The position numbers and the translations under genes were made by a program. This document shows, piece by piece, positions 24,094 to 35,475 of a DNA stretch of 57,977 bases (within the stretch, counting starts at the first letter, position 1; each line of letters opens with the position of its first letter). The notes below the pieces were generated by a model. It ran no database searches, was not told the DNA's origin, and saw only the letters and a program-made list of their open reading frames with translations. This DNA comes from Welwitschia mirabilis (Eukaryota > Gnetophyta > Gnetopsida > Welwitschiales), in assembly GCA_051453625.1 (NCBI GenBank), contig JBOZIK010000001.1, positions 267,114,843-267,172,819 of the forward strand, in the 5' to 3' direction.

Positions 24094-24159
24094 ATTTGTA
24101 TCAAAGCTAAATTAAGTCTTTTTTTATATTTTAACTGATCTAGAATTTAGAACCCTATA

Positions 24160-25443
24160 ATGAGTAATTCATTTAATGGATTTTCCACTAGTTGTTTACC
24201 CATGTTTCATAGGTGTAACTATGCATATTAGAAAGCTAGAATGAGAATTTTTTTTAGATCCCTAAATGCTGATATTTAAGAAGTTATCTGTAAGGATTAT
24301 TCTATGCCTATGTTATCAAAAACAAATGCCAACGGTAATACCACTTTAGTTCCTAAATCTTGAGATCAATGGATTATCATTGACAAAACTAAAGCCACCA
24401 TAGATGCCCTACTCTTAATGCAATATTTTATGTAGTCTGTGCAAATGAGTTTAAACATATAGTGAATTATAATCATGCTAAAGAGGCTTGGAATATTCTT
24501 TAGGTAGCACACAAAGGAACTTAAAATATAAAGCAAGCAAAACTTTAAATGTTTATTTCTAAATTTGAAGACATCCACAGAGATGAGGAGGAGACTTTCT
24601 AAGAGTTATTTGCAAGACTTATTGATATTGTAAACTCTATGGTAAGTTTTAGAGAACATTTCAATAAAGAAAAGGTGGTCAAAAAGGTATTAAGATCTCT
24701 ACTAAAGAGATTTAAACCAAAGGTCATGACCATCAAGGAGAGCAAGAACATAAATGCAATGGTAACAAAAGAACTATAAGGTAATCTACAAATTTATGAG
24801 TTTAATTTGTTAAAGATAAGAAGAAAGGTATTTCCTTAAAATGTGTACAAGAAGAATATAGGTCTAAAAGATTAGATGAGGACTTGGATGATGATGAAGT
24901 AGATCTCTTAACTAGAAGATTCAAAAATTTTATACATAGAAGAAAAAAAAAAAGGTAAATCAAGTAGAAATCTTAAAAAGAAATCATCTAAAATACAGAA
25001 AGGAATAAGACAAAGGTAAAAAAATCCAATGATACTCTTATAAAGAATTTGGTCATATGGTAAATGAGTGTCCAAACACAAAAAGAGATAATATGAAAAC
25101 AAGGAATTCTTATTTTATTATAACATTGGATAATGAGGATGATGATAATGATGACAATAGTTTAGATCAAGAATCAGATAGAGACAAAAGATTATCCTTT
25201 ATGGCAATTATTCCTTCTTTCAAAAACTTACCTAGCACATCAGAGCCTAATGACTTAAACATAATTGATGAAGAAAAGAATGAGCTAGAGGATATACATC
25301 ATGAACTATATGAAGAATGTGAAAAGCTAGCAAAAAGGATAAATGATCTAAATAAAGTAGTGAAGTCCCTCATTAAAGAAAAAGAGGAAATAAAAATAAA
25401 GTACAATATGCTAAAATATGATAACTCTAATCTCTTATCATAG
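24160..25443 (+). pseudogene. gag, copy C, with zinc knuckle and acidic/coiled-coil C-terminus
   Basis: ATG at 24160 begins MSN.FNGFSTS-like text matching copy B. About 24430-24780 gives the UBN2 core (HAKEAWNIL, FISKFEDIHRDEEETF, LIDIVNSMVSF, VLRSLLKRFKPKVMTIKES). The zinc knuckle at 25030-25071 has lost its first Cys (now TGA) and second Cys (now Tyr, TAT 25039) but keeps KEFGH and the last Cys. From 25057 an open 128-codon stretch follows: an acidic DNEDDDNDDNS run, then a heptad-like Glu/Lys-rich segment (HHELYEECEKLAKRINDLNK), probably coiled coil. This tail is typical of copia gag of the 'MALWA/YDEC..L' type. Several stops in the first two thirds. Confidence 0.82.
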
Positions 25444-25905
25444 GTAAAAGATCTATTTTTCTTCGTTAATAAATTTTTTGGTGGTTCTTCTAAGTTAGAA
25501 CAGAGGGTTGGAGTTTAAAAACCTACTATAAACAAATCAGGTATCGACTTCATTTTCCAAAATCTATAAGAATAGGTAAACAAGCAATGTAAGTTTACTT
25601 CTAGAGTTTCATATAATTTTTATGGTAAAATTAGAAATTTAAAGTTATTTTGTAATATTAGAAAGTTAATGCTTTTTTTAGGTTTAGTGAATTTTTTGCA
25701 ATTTAAATTTATTCCTAAAAAGATATACCACATAAATATAACAAGACTAAGTGGATAAGAGCTAATAATCTTAAAAGTATTTTAACATAGATAACTCTCA
25801 AAGGANNNNNNNNNNNNNNNNNNNNNNNNNNNNNNNNNNNNNNNNNNNNNNNNNNNNNNNNNNNNNNNNNNNNNNNNNNNNNNNNNNNNNNNNNNNNNNN
25901 NNNNN

Positions 25906-26642
25906 GGCTTACTAACATTATTAACTATATGATAAGTCTTTAAAAACGATTGGATGAAGGAAAAGTGGTCAGAAAGGTATTGAGATCTCTACTGAAGAGA
26001 TTTAAACTAAAGGTCACAGCCATCAAAGAAACCAAGAACATAAATGCAATAGCACTAGAAGAACTACAAGGTAATATACAAAACTAGGAACTTAAATTTG
26101 CTAAAAATAAAAAGAAATTTATTACCTTGAAATGTGTGTAAGAAGAATATAGATATGAAAAGTTGGATGAATACTTGAATGATGATGAAGTGACTCTCTT
26201 AGCCAGAAGATTTAAGAAGTTTCTCCATAGAAAGAAAAAGGAAGGTGAGTCAAGTAGAAACTTGAAAGCATATCATCTGAAATATAGGAAGGAGCAAGAT
26301 AAAGGTAAAAAAATCTAATGCTACTCATACAAAGGATTTGGTCATATAGCAAATAAGTGCCCAAACACTAAAAGAGATAATAGGAAATCAAGGAATTCTT
26401 CTTTTGTTATAATATGAGATAATGATGATAAGGATGATAACAATAGTTTAAGTCAAGAGTCAAAAATAGACTGAAGATTATCCTTCATGGCAATTGTTCC
26501 TTTTCTTAAGAAGAGTGTAAAAATCTAGCAAAAATAATAAATAATCTAATTAAATTAGTAAAATCCCTTATCAAAGAGAAGAAGAAAATTAAAATGAATT
26601 ACAAGTTGCTAAAATCTAACAACTTTGATCTTTTAACATAGG
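25906..26642 (+). pseudogene. gag C-terminal region, copy D
   Basis: Repeats the second half of copy C from the UBN2 core onward after the gap 25806-25905. The zinc knuckle (26319-26360) here keeps the first Cys (TGC) and last Cys (TGC) and the His, but the second Cys is Tyr (TAC 26328). The acidic run follows. The coiled-coil segment has an internal deletion relative to copy C and ends near 26642. Confidence 0.78.
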
Positions 26643-27620
26643 TAAAAGATCTATCTTTATTTATTAATAAATTTTCTGGTGGTTCTTCTATGTTAGAACA
26701 GATACTTAGAGTCCAAAAACCTACTAGAAATAAATTAGGTATTGGCTTCATTTTTCAAAATCTACAAGAATAGGAAAACAAGCAATGTAAGTTTACTTTG
26801 AGAGTTTCTTATAATTTTATGATAAAATTAGATATTCAAAGTTATTTTGCAAGCATNNNNNNNNNNNNNNNNNNNNNNNNNNNNNNNNNNNNNNNNNNNN
26901 NNNNNNNNNNNNNNNNNNNNNNNNNNNNNNNNNNNNNNNNNNNNNNNNNNNNNNNNAAAATAAGCAATGTAAGTTTACTTCTAGAGTTTCTTGTAATTTT
27001 ATGGTAAAATTAGATATTCAAAGTTATTTTGCAAGCATAATAAGTTAATACTTTTTTTACATTTAGTAAATTCTTTGTCATTTAAATTTGTTTTCAAGAA
27101 AAATATAAGTCTAACAAGACCAAGTGGGTAAGATCTAAGAATCTTAAAAGCCTTTTAACATAGACAACTCTCAAAGAATCAAGTGCAAATAGTTGATACT
27201 TAGACATTGAATGCTCANNNNNNNNNNNNNNNNNNNNNNNNNNNNNNNNNNNNNNNNNNNNNNNNNNNNNNNNNNNNNNNNNNNNNNNNNNNNNNNNNNN
27301 NNNNNNNNNNNNNNNNNATTGAATGCTCAAGGCACATGACAAGAGAAAGATCAAATTTTCAACACTTGAGAAGTATTGATGGAGGAGATGTTACTTTTCA
27401 AAATAATGAAAAGGAAAGAATAGAAGGTATAGGATACATCAAGGAAGGTAATGATGTGTTATATGTAAATGGTTTAAAACATAACTTATTGAGTATTAGT
27501 CAATTATGTAACAAAAGTCACAAAGTAGTGTTTAAAAAATCAAAATGTAAAATTATGCATGTGAAAATAATGTTGTTGTCCTTATTACAAATCGAGTAGA
27601 TAATATTTATACAATAGATA
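26643..27620 (+). pseudogene. Protease/gag-pre-integrase remnant of the inner element
   Basis: The copia protease entry 'W-Y-L-D-S-G-C-S-R-H-M-T' is recognisable across 27191-27345: the Trp codon has become TGA (27194), Asp is kept (27203), and the Ser-Gly after it read Ile-Glu, so the catalytic D-S-G is destroyed. The next part is open to 27599: DGGDVTFQNNEKERIEGIGY, VLYVNGLKHNLLSISQLCNK, then CKIMH, the classic gag-pre-integrase block. Soon after, NIYTID is the expected 'NVY.ID' end. Integrase should follow but does not. Gaps at 26857-26956 and 27218-27317 are flanked by overlapping sequence. Confidence 0.82.
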
Positions 27621-27779
27621 CTCATGTAAATTTGTGCAACGATTAATTAAACCATATAAAATTCAACATTAAAAATGAAAATATTGGCTTAAATTTCATT
27701 AGAACTAAACATTTTCTGAAAACTTCTAAAGTGAAACCTTGTTTCTACAAATTTCTTATTGATCACAAATATGAACTGG

Positions 27780-28178
27780 GGGTTAACTCGTCTTTCTCTA
27801 GCTAATTATAAGATAGTTAACTAAATCCATTATTTGATTGACTAGATGTAGTCGATCGACCATCCTGAAAGCCTGGCTACCTAGACCTCTTCCTATATTG
27901 TAGACCTGCGTCTTGACAGGTCAACCAGATTTTTGACTGGTCAACCAGAGCTGATGGATTATAATATGAAAGTACCATTGGAAAACTCAATTTCACTCTT
28001 CAAATTGCCCTATTTCACCATATTTATAAAATAAAGAGGCATCTGATTCAGTTTCATTATGTTCTAGCCCTCTCTATCGCTTAGATCTAGAGCTTTTTAT
28101 TCCAAATCTAGAGTTTTGCTCTTAGATCTAGTAATTTTCTCCTATTTTCTTTCTTCGAAGATCTTAAGAAAGGTAGAA
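27780..28178 (+). promoter_or_regulatory. Noncoding block with LTR-like GGTCAACC motifs upstream of accessory ORF
   Basis: No coding frame. It contains 'gttgactagatgtagtcgat', 'cgatcgaccatc', 'caggtcaaccagatttttga' and 'ctggtcaaccagagctg', the same motif family that fills the LTRs, and then a pyrimidine-rich leader to the ATG at 28179. This could be an internal promoter or leader for the accessory ORF. That role is inference. Confidence 0.4.
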
Positions 28179-28716
28179 ATGGCTAAAAGATCTTCAAGAA
28201 GGAGAGTTAAGAAAACTCTAGCAAAAGATTCTGCTGTCTTCTACCAAGGAATGTCTGAGGAAGATATTGAGAAGTTTTAAGAGAAGTTTGAAAAGAAGCC
28301 TATTTGTCAAGAATGGTTTATGGCAACCTTAGAGCTTAGAAAGCTCAGGGAAGTGATTTAGCTCTTGATAAATCAGGACCTTGACTATTTCCTAGATGTT
28401 TTTTATTCTACTTATCCTTTTCTTACTCATATGTTTTATTGTAGTGCAACTTATGACCATGATTCAAGAACTCTTGAAATCCTTATTTTGAGAAAGTGAT
28501 TGAGGGTTATTATAAACCTTATCTCTAATCTTACTAATATTCCTAGAGGTGACTATGAAGAGTTCTGGCCTCTTCATGATACCATATAAGAAAAGCCAAT
28601 AGTGATAAGAGAGATCTGTGATAAGACTCATACTTGAAAAAACACCATTTCCACTTCCCTGCTTACACCTAAGTATTATTTTTTAATTTAAGTTTTACTT
28701 ATAATTTTCTGCCATT
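28179..28716 (+). pseudogene. Accessory ORF copy 1 ('putative plant transposon protein'-like), 5' part
   Basis: ATG at 28179 opens a basic N-terminus (MAKRSSRRRVKKTLAKDSAV), then FYQGMSEEDIEKF, FEKKPICQEWF, NQDLDYFLDVFYSTYP and FYCSATYDHDSRT. This resembles the plant 'putative transposon protein' family (Transposase_32-like), which often opens with 'F..k.I..E..'; I rate that match as moderate. Four in-frame stops and a frameshift break it. The gap at 28717 cuts it, and copy 2 repeats almost all of it. Confidence 0.55.
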
Positions 28717-28816
28717 NNNNNNNNNNNNNNNNNNNNNNNNNNNNNNNNNNNNNNNNNNNNNNNNNNNNNNNNNNNNNNNNNNNNNNNNNNNNNNNNNNNN
28801 NNNNNNNNNNNNNNNN

Positions 28817-29832
28817 AGAGTTAATAAAACTCTAGCAAAAGATCCTACTATATTCTACTAAGGGATGTCTAAGGAAGATATTGAGAAGTCTTAAGAGAAG
28901 TTTGAAAAGAAGCCTATTTGTCAAGAACGGTCTATGACAACCTTAGAGCTTAGAGAGATCAGGGAAGTTATTTAGCTCCTAATAAATTAGGACCTTGACT
29001 ATTTCCTAGATGTTTTTTATTCTACTTATCCTTTTGTTACTCATATGTTTTATTGTAATGTAATTTATGATCATGATTCAAGAAATCTTAAAATCCTTAT
29101 TTTGGGAAAGCGACTGAGGGTTACTGTAATCTCATCTCTAATCTTACTAATATTTGTAGAGGTAACTATAAAGAGTTTTAACCTCTTCATGATACCATGG
29201 AAGGTATGCCAATAGTGACAAGAGAGATCTGTGATAAGACTCACACTTGGAAACACACCATTTCCACTTCCCTGCTTACACCTAAGTATTGTTTTCTTTA
29301 TTTAATTTTTACTTATAATTTTATGCCATTAATGGGGCATCATGATAAGGCCCCCAGCTATAGAGCATATCTGATGTATCTTTTAGGGACTAAGTATTCT
29401 ATTTACCATCATACTAAAGAATATGGTCTCTCAGTTGGAGTATCACAGGACTAAGACCATATCCTACTCTATGCTTATCACAAATTTGTATTGTTATTTT
29501 CATGTACCCTTTCATCCTAAGCTTGAAACACTCTCATTCATGGCACCCATTGGGTGTGTAACACTATCCTACATGCACATCTTTGCCCCTTTCAAGAAGT
29601 CCTCAAATCATCCTCTCCAAAAGAAGCCTCTTCTGATGAGACTTTTTCATACCTGAGATGAATTGATTTTTATACCAGACATATGAAGGAAGCCCTTATA
29701 ATAGCTAGGTATGACATTGCTGATACTTTAGTAGAGGACACTAGCTTAGCATGCATAGAAAGAGATGAAGAAAAAGAATATTTAGAAGAAGATTCTGAAG
29801 AGGAAGAAGAAGAGGAGGAGGAATCTAATTAG
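28817..29832 (+). pseudogene. Accessory ORF copy 2, nearly complete, broken
   Basis: Repeats copy 1 from its fifth codon region and continues to TAG at 29830-29832. The middle part (open at 29197-29454) reads EICDKTHTWKHTISTSLLTP and YRAYLMYLLGTKYSIYH, the family's 'LLTPk...' and 'YLLY.ll.t...I' blocks. Next ISYSMLITNLYCYFHVPFHP in another frame matches 'LPYGmLlT.if..F.v.l'. The C-terminus is a long Glu-rich run (29755-29826). At least two frameshifts and several stops. The function of the family is not known to me. It is found in many plant LTR elements without pol. Confidence 0.6.
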
Positions 29833-30299
29833 ATTTTTAATTATGTTTTGCTTATGTGCTTTTGTTCTCTCCTTTGTCATTGATCTCAAAAGGGGGAGAA
29901 TTAGTTGTTTATTGCTTGTTGCTTATATGCTTAGATGTAGTATTCTCTTGATGAGCACTTTCATTTTGTAATTCTTATGTTTAATGGAATTGAAATGTGC
30001 TTGTTTTATGCTCCCAATTTGTTGCAAATGTTTGCCTTAAAGTTTCTTAAAGTGCAAATCACATTTCTATATGAACTTCAATTATCTAATATGCTGAATA
30101 TTAAAGATCCAAATGTTATTATCTCAAAGATTCAAATGTTGTTATCCCATATAAAAAATGAATTTTAAAATTATCAATGACTAAAATGTTAAATATTTTN
30201 NNNNNNNNNNNNNNNNNNNNNNNNNNNNNNNNNNNNNNNNNNNNNNNNNNNNNNNNNNNNNNNNNNNNNNNNNNNNNNNNNNNNNNNNNNNNNNNNNNN

Positions 30300-30796
30300 G
30301 CATCGTGATAAGGCCTCTATCTATATAGCATATCTGATGTATCTTTTAGGAACTAAGTATTCTATTTGCCATCATACTGAAGAATATGGTCTCTCAGTTG
30401 GAGTATCACAGGACTAGGACCTTACCCTACTCTGTGCTTATCACAAATTTGTATTGTTATTTTCATGTACCTTTTAATCCTAAGCTTCAAACCCTCTAAT
30501 CCATGGCACCCATTGGGTGTGTAACACTATCATGCATGCACATATTTTTCCCTTTCAAGAAGTCCTCAAAATCATCCTCTCCAAAAGAAGCCTCTCTTAA
30601 TGAGACTTTTTCATACCTGAGATGGATTGATTTTTATGTCAGACATATGAAGGAAGCCCTCATAGCAGCTGGGTATGACATTACTGACACTTCAATAGAG
30701 GACACTAGCTCAGCATGCACAGAAGGAGATGAAGAAGAAGAAGATTTAGAAGAAGATCCTAAAGAGGAAGAAGAAGAGGAGGAGGAATCTGATTAG
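30300..30796 (+). pseudogene. Accessory ORF copy 3, C-terminal half
   Basis: Begins at the 'YRAYLMYLLGTKYS' block and ends at TAG 30794-30796. An open 97-codon stretch (30503-30796) encodes MAPIGCVTLSCMHIF, then SPKEASLNETFSYLRWIDFY, RHMKEALIAAGYDITDTSIE and a Glu-rich acidic tail. It is better preserved than copy 2 here. Separated from copy 2 by the gap 30200-30299, the 3' flank of copy 2 (29833-30199) having already been reached, so the sequence is represented twice. Confidence 0.6.
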
Positions 30797-31398
30797 ATTT
30801 TTAATTATGTTTTTCTTATGTGCTTTTATTCTATCCTTTGTCATTGAGGTCAAAAGGGGAGAATTAATTATTTATTTCCTGTTGCTTATGCACTCAAATG
30901 TAGTATTCTCTTGATGAGTACTTTTATTTTGTAATGCTTATGTTTAATGGAATTAAAATGTACTTATTTTATGCTCTCCAATTTGTGGTAAATCTTTGTC
31001 TTAAAGTTTTTAAAGTGCAAATCACATTTCTATATGAACTTCAATTGTCTAATATGATGAATATTAAAGATCCAAATGTTGTTATCTCAAAGATTCAAAT
31101 GTTGTTATCCTATATTAAAAATGAATTTTAAAATTATCAATGATCAAAATGTTAAATATTTTATAATCAAATGTACTCTTGATAAATGTTATTATTCAAA
31201 AACATTTTGGCATTCTTCTTAACTCTTCAAATGTGCATCTTAAATCGTTTTTATTTTAGCACAAAATTAACTTATTAAAATGTCTTGAATTGATTTCAAA
31301 AGGCTAAATATTTTATAAAGAATGATATACATTTTGTGAAGGGGAGTTTTCTCAGTTTTAAATATGTTTACAACTAAGTATTATTTTCCATCAATGTC

Positions 31399-31410
31399 AA
31401 AGAGGGAGAT
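31399..31410 (+). promoter_or_regulatory. Polypurine tract of the inner element
   Basis: AAAGAGGGAGAT directly precedes TGTTAG of a 3' LTR start at 31411. A second version, AACAAGGGAGAT (31634-31645), precedes the LTR start at 31646 after the gap 31495-31594. The two are one site seen twice. Confidence 0.85.
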
Positions 31411-31645
31411 TGTTAGATTATGTTTTGTCAGTTGATGTCAAACTAATGTTTTTTGTATAGAAAATTTTGTGTATCTTATGCAAAATATGTTAATNNNNNN
31501 NNNNNNNNNNNNNNNNNNNNNNNNNNNNNNNNNNNNNNNNNNNNNNNNNNNNNNNNNNNNNNNNNNNNNNNNNNNNNNNNNNNNNNNNNNNNNNAAATAT
31601 GTTTACAACTAAGTATTATTTTCTAGCAATGTCAACAAGGGAGAT

Positions 31646-33060
31646 TGTTAGATTATGTTTTGTCAATTGATGTCAAACTAATGTTTTTTATGTAGAAAAA
31701 TTTGTGTATCTTGTGTAGAAAATATTAACAACTTATAGGTTAGATGCTAAAGCCATGAATGTCAAAATCTGATGGCTAGAAATGTTCACCTCTTTAGGAA
31801 TTGATCAGACTTTCAAGGGGTTAATTCCAACTAGAACATACTCTTAAAATTAAACTGAATTCAGAGGGGTTGACTAGATTTTTGATGGGTTTAACTAGAC
31901 TTGTGATCTTGAGAACTAGTATCCCTAAACTAAATGATAAGAGGTCAACTAGATCTATGATGGGGTCAACTGGATTTGTGAACCTAAGAATAATAATCCT
32001 AAACCAATTGTCAAGGGATTAATCGAAATTTTGAAGTGTTTGACTAGACCTAAGCACTGTGAAACTAATATCCCTAAGCCAATCATCATGGGATCAATCC
32101 AACACCTGAATGAGTTGATGGGACCTATTACAGAAAAATGGAATGATTTTTATCAAGATTAGCAGGCAACTGNNNNNNNNNNNNNNNNNNNNNNNNNNNN
32201 NNNNNNNNNNNNNNNNNNNNNNNNNNNNNNNNNNNNNTACCAGATGGGGTCGACAAGATTTTTGAGGAGTTGACCAGCCAGAATGGAACTAAAATTTTAT
32301 ATCCATTTTGTATCTGTTAGATATCCATTTTTTAGCCATTTATTACCATTGGTAGCAATTTTAAATTATAATAAAACCTAAAAGACTTTCAATATAAATA
32401 GCCAAGATAGATTTAACTATAAAGGCTTTTTCACTTCTTGATCGAAGAACTAAATATTATGATATTTACGGAAGCATCTTGGCTTTGTAATTCTAACTAA
32501 GAAAGATCCATCATTTGTTGTATCTGTGCATTCAAGGTCATATCTAGTGCTTCATTTGTTGTATTATCTATAGGAAAGAGCCCCATCAAAATTATTATAT
32601 CAAAGGACAAGTGATATCTATGCATCTTGGTATTATTGCATCACTATCTTACATTGTAAAATGTTGAGACTTAGCTTGCAAAATCTATTAAAAGATTGAG
32701 ACTTAGCCTATAAAATTTCTTTGAAAGGTTAAGACTTAGCCTGTAAAAGTCTATTTGTAAAGGTTACAAGTGAACTTGCAATACCTGGAGGAGTAACAAA
32801 GATTCAGATCAAGCTTAGTGATAAGCTGATTATTGAGAATGGAGTAGGAGGTTTCCCAAACCATTATAAAATCCTGCATGCATCTATTCAGTATTTTATG
32901 CTTATAATTAGTTTCATTACTTTGAATAATTTCAGTCTTCCTTTGCATGCACAAATTTATTAGCAATTTATTTTGAGCAAGTTTTTATTATATCGTGAGT
33001 TATTTTAGTTAATTTTTAAAAAACCTATTCACACCCCCTCTAGGGTCCTCAATCCTATCA
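31646..33060 (+). repeat. 3' LTR of the inner element
   Basis: Starts TGTTAGATTATG and ends CAATCCTATCA. Collinear with LTR copy B across its length, including the GGTCGACC-like array, with a 65-base gap (32173-32237). An 84-base fragment of the same LTR start precedes it at 31411-31494. Clearly less diverged from copy B than the outer element's two LTRs are from each other, so the inner insertion is younger. Confidence 0.85.
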
Positions 33061-33065
33061 AATTT
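33061..33065. repeat. Target-site duplication AATTT, right copy
   Basis: AATTT follows the terminal CA of the inner element and matches 20814-20818 exactly. Confidence 0.85.
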
Positions 33066-34100
33066 GAGGATCTAATATTAATAATTCTAATTTATGTAGA
33101 TTTTGAATCATGACTTTATCTTTGTCTAATTCATTAGAATATTATTTCATATCTTCATTAATGACTTCATTTAAGGGTTTAGATTTAGATCCATATGTCT
33201 TTTCTTTAGTTGAAATGATATCATTAAGGGATGTGGACAAAATAGGATCATCAATTTCTATAATTTCATCAAAAATAACATCTCTAGAGATAATCATATT
33301 TTTGAAGATTAAGTTTCATACTTAATAGGATTTATTTTCATCTTAAAAACCAAGTATGAAATAATTTTTAACTTTATTTTATCATTTGTTTCATGATAAT
33401 GGGACATTCACAAAACCTTTAGTTCCAAAAGTCCTTAGGTAATTAGATGATATTATGACATTAGACTAGTTTGTTATAGGAATATCCCTATTTAAAGATT
33501 TGGTAAAAGGATATTTTTAAGATAAACAACTATTATATCAGTTTTTACTCATAAAAATAAAGGAAAACATATCTTATATAACATGGTTATTATCATCTTC
33601 ATGATTATTTCTTTTCTCTTTTAACAACTTCATTGAGTTGAGGTGCATTAGGTGAAGTTACTTCATGCTAAATTCTAGCCTTTTTGAGTTTGAGAAGAAA
33701 TTCATTTTACCATATTATTCTTCTCCATTTATATTAATATTTTTGATTTGTAGGTTTATCTATCTTTAATTAAGTACACAAAATACTATAAAAGCATTAA
33801 GAGTTTCAGACTTATTTCATTTAAAAAAATACAAAATACATCCTGCTTTAATCATCAATGAAGGTAAGGAATTAATTTTATCCTCTTATGAATGAAAATA
33901 ATAAATGCCAATATAAGTCATTATGTATTAATTTAAGTTTTATGATTACTTTTTTCTCTTATTTCTTAGAAAGGGTCTATGATGTATTTTCAATATCTAA
34001 CAAGATTGATAAATTAATTTTTTAATTTTAAAATTTAGAATTTCATCACTTGATATAGCTTTATTAAGACTTTAAATTTTATATATCATTAAAAAAATTG
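33066..34100 (-). pseudogene. Outer copia pol: integrase and linker remnant
   Basis: Read leftward on the minus strand. Around 33690-33745 NGEEYYGKMNFFSNSKRLEF followed by HLMHLNSMKLLKEK corresponds to the integrase core 'DNGGEY...F..fc...GI' and 'TPQ.NGV.ER'. Around 33266-33300 IISRDVIFDE is the 'GYrLyN...k.ivSRDV.FdE' block that follows copia integrase. The upstream text with FIHKRIKLIPYL matches 'fiDDfSR..wvyfl'. Catalytic residues are only partly kept (the first residue of DNGGE reads Asn) and stops are many. At 33065 the gene is cut by the nested element and resumes at 20813. Confidence 0.82.
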
Positions 34101-34689
34101 ATGATAAATCATTTATTCTTTTATTTCTATGGTCGTAAAAGCTTTATGATTTTCTCTTTTCACTTGTAATAGGAAAATTTTATCATCCTAAACTACTTCA
34201 ATACATGACTTCTCCATTATGAGATGTAATGTAATTCATTCTTTATTTTGAAGAATCTTATTTTATAACCATTTTGGAGTAGGAATAAAACAAAGATTAA
34301 ATTCATATTAAAATTTATAATGTATAAGATGTTTGTTAAGATGAAAAAGGATAATTTCATAGTTCCTATCTATGCTAGTATTAGTTTCATTTTGTCTCTA
34401 GTTATTATATGTTTCATAGTGTTGCTTGAGTTGGTATAAGCTTTGTGAAGTATTTATTATTATCATACATATGAATTAGTTCTCCTAAGTCTATAAATCA
34501 TGTTTCATCATTACTTATGAAAATTGTCATTAATTATCATTATAATCCTCAAATTTTTCTTCTTATACTTCTTGTGTGCTTTGCTTCCTTTATTTTTTTT
34601 TACATAAATGATATGATTTTTTAAAAATAATGTTACTATGCATGGTAAATAGTTTTATTTTAGAATTTACAAAATCTTGATTTTTTATA

Positions 34690-35457
34690 TCCTTATTTCA
34701 TAGTCTATTCTAATGTTGTAAGCCCTCTGCCTATTTTGTCTTCTTTCTTCTTTAATTCGGCTTTAGCTTTATGAACTTTTAGTATTAACTATTTAAATGA
34801 ACAAGATTTTCTATCATGTTTTAATGCTTTGTGAAACAATTGAACTTCATAAGAAAGGCTTGAAACAAGAAAAACTTAAATCAATTATTTTTTCACATTG
34901 GCTCCTTGCTCTCTAATTTGTGCCTTTAGGTTGATGGTCTTCTTCTTTAGATGTGTAAGATTTTCATGATCTTTAAGTTTAAGGATGAATAACTTATCAA
35001 GCAATGATTACCTATATGATTTATTCTTGACTTAAAAGTTATCCTATAGGAATGTCCTAAGGTCCATAGATTCTTATAGGCCATGAACTATGGGGTACGC
35101 TTTGTTGATGCCATTCATTACTCTAATAAGTCTAGAAAGTTAAGATTCATTGGTGTTCTTTTGAAATTTACTTCAATGTAGAAAACCTTTAAGTACTTGT
35201 CTAACTAGGAAATATTTCATTCTCATCTTCCAAATGGCATAATTCAAATAAGTAGGTATCATGTCTTTACTAAGGCATAATCTTAATGCATTACTTGTTA
35301 TAGAGGCAACACATGCGTTCTTTTACTTCCAATTCTATGAAAAGATTTTGACACTAAATTCATCTATAGGTATCAAATAGATTTCATCATATAGTTTCTC
35401 ATATTCTATGCTATTATTAAGTTCATTTTTCCTGTTTGTGTTATTTTTGTTATACAT
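34690..35457 (-). pseudogene. Outer copia gag remnant
   Basis: A minus-strand ATG at 35455-35457 lies just inside the primer-binding site and opens MYNKNNTNRKNELNNSIEYE. The frame continues with scattered stops through IPTYLNYAIWKMRMKYFL and LKDHENLTHLKKKTINLKAQ to LSYEVQLFHKALKHDRKSCS and LILKVHKAKAELKKEDK. The last two blocks resemble the 'LLSSLP..y..f..al' and 'eL...L..eE..' end of copia gag. The N-terminal half is not a typical UBN2 sequence, so the assignment rests mostly on position and the C-terminal match. Confidence 0.6.
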
Positions 35458-35463
35458 TGTCGT

Positions 35464-35475
35464 GCTCTAATATTA
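35464..35475 (-). promoter_or_regulatory. Decayed primer-binding site of the outer copia element
   Basis: GCTCTAATATTA abuts the right LTR. The minus-strand reading TAATATTAGAGC aligns with the tRNA-iMet site TGGTATCAGAGC with three mismatches, all G-to-A or C-to-T type. Confidence 0.65.

Larger units (their letters stand above)
20819..33060 (+). mobile_element. Nested non-autonomous Ty1-copia-type element with an accessory ORF
   Basis: Starts TGTTAGATTAGG at 20819 and ends CAATCCTATCA at 33060, flanked by perfect 5-bp duplications. Internal order: LTR copies, tRNA-Met-type primer site, gag, zinc knuckle, acidic and coiled-coil region, protease and gag-pre-integrase, then a roughly 400-base noncoding block, accessory ORF copies, polypurine tract and 3' LTR. 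I found no integrase, RT or RNase H, so mobilisation would have needed a partner element. LTR, gag and accessory regions are each present two to four times across N gaps, so the real element is shorter than 12.2 kb, perhaps 8-9 kb. Confidence 0.85.
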
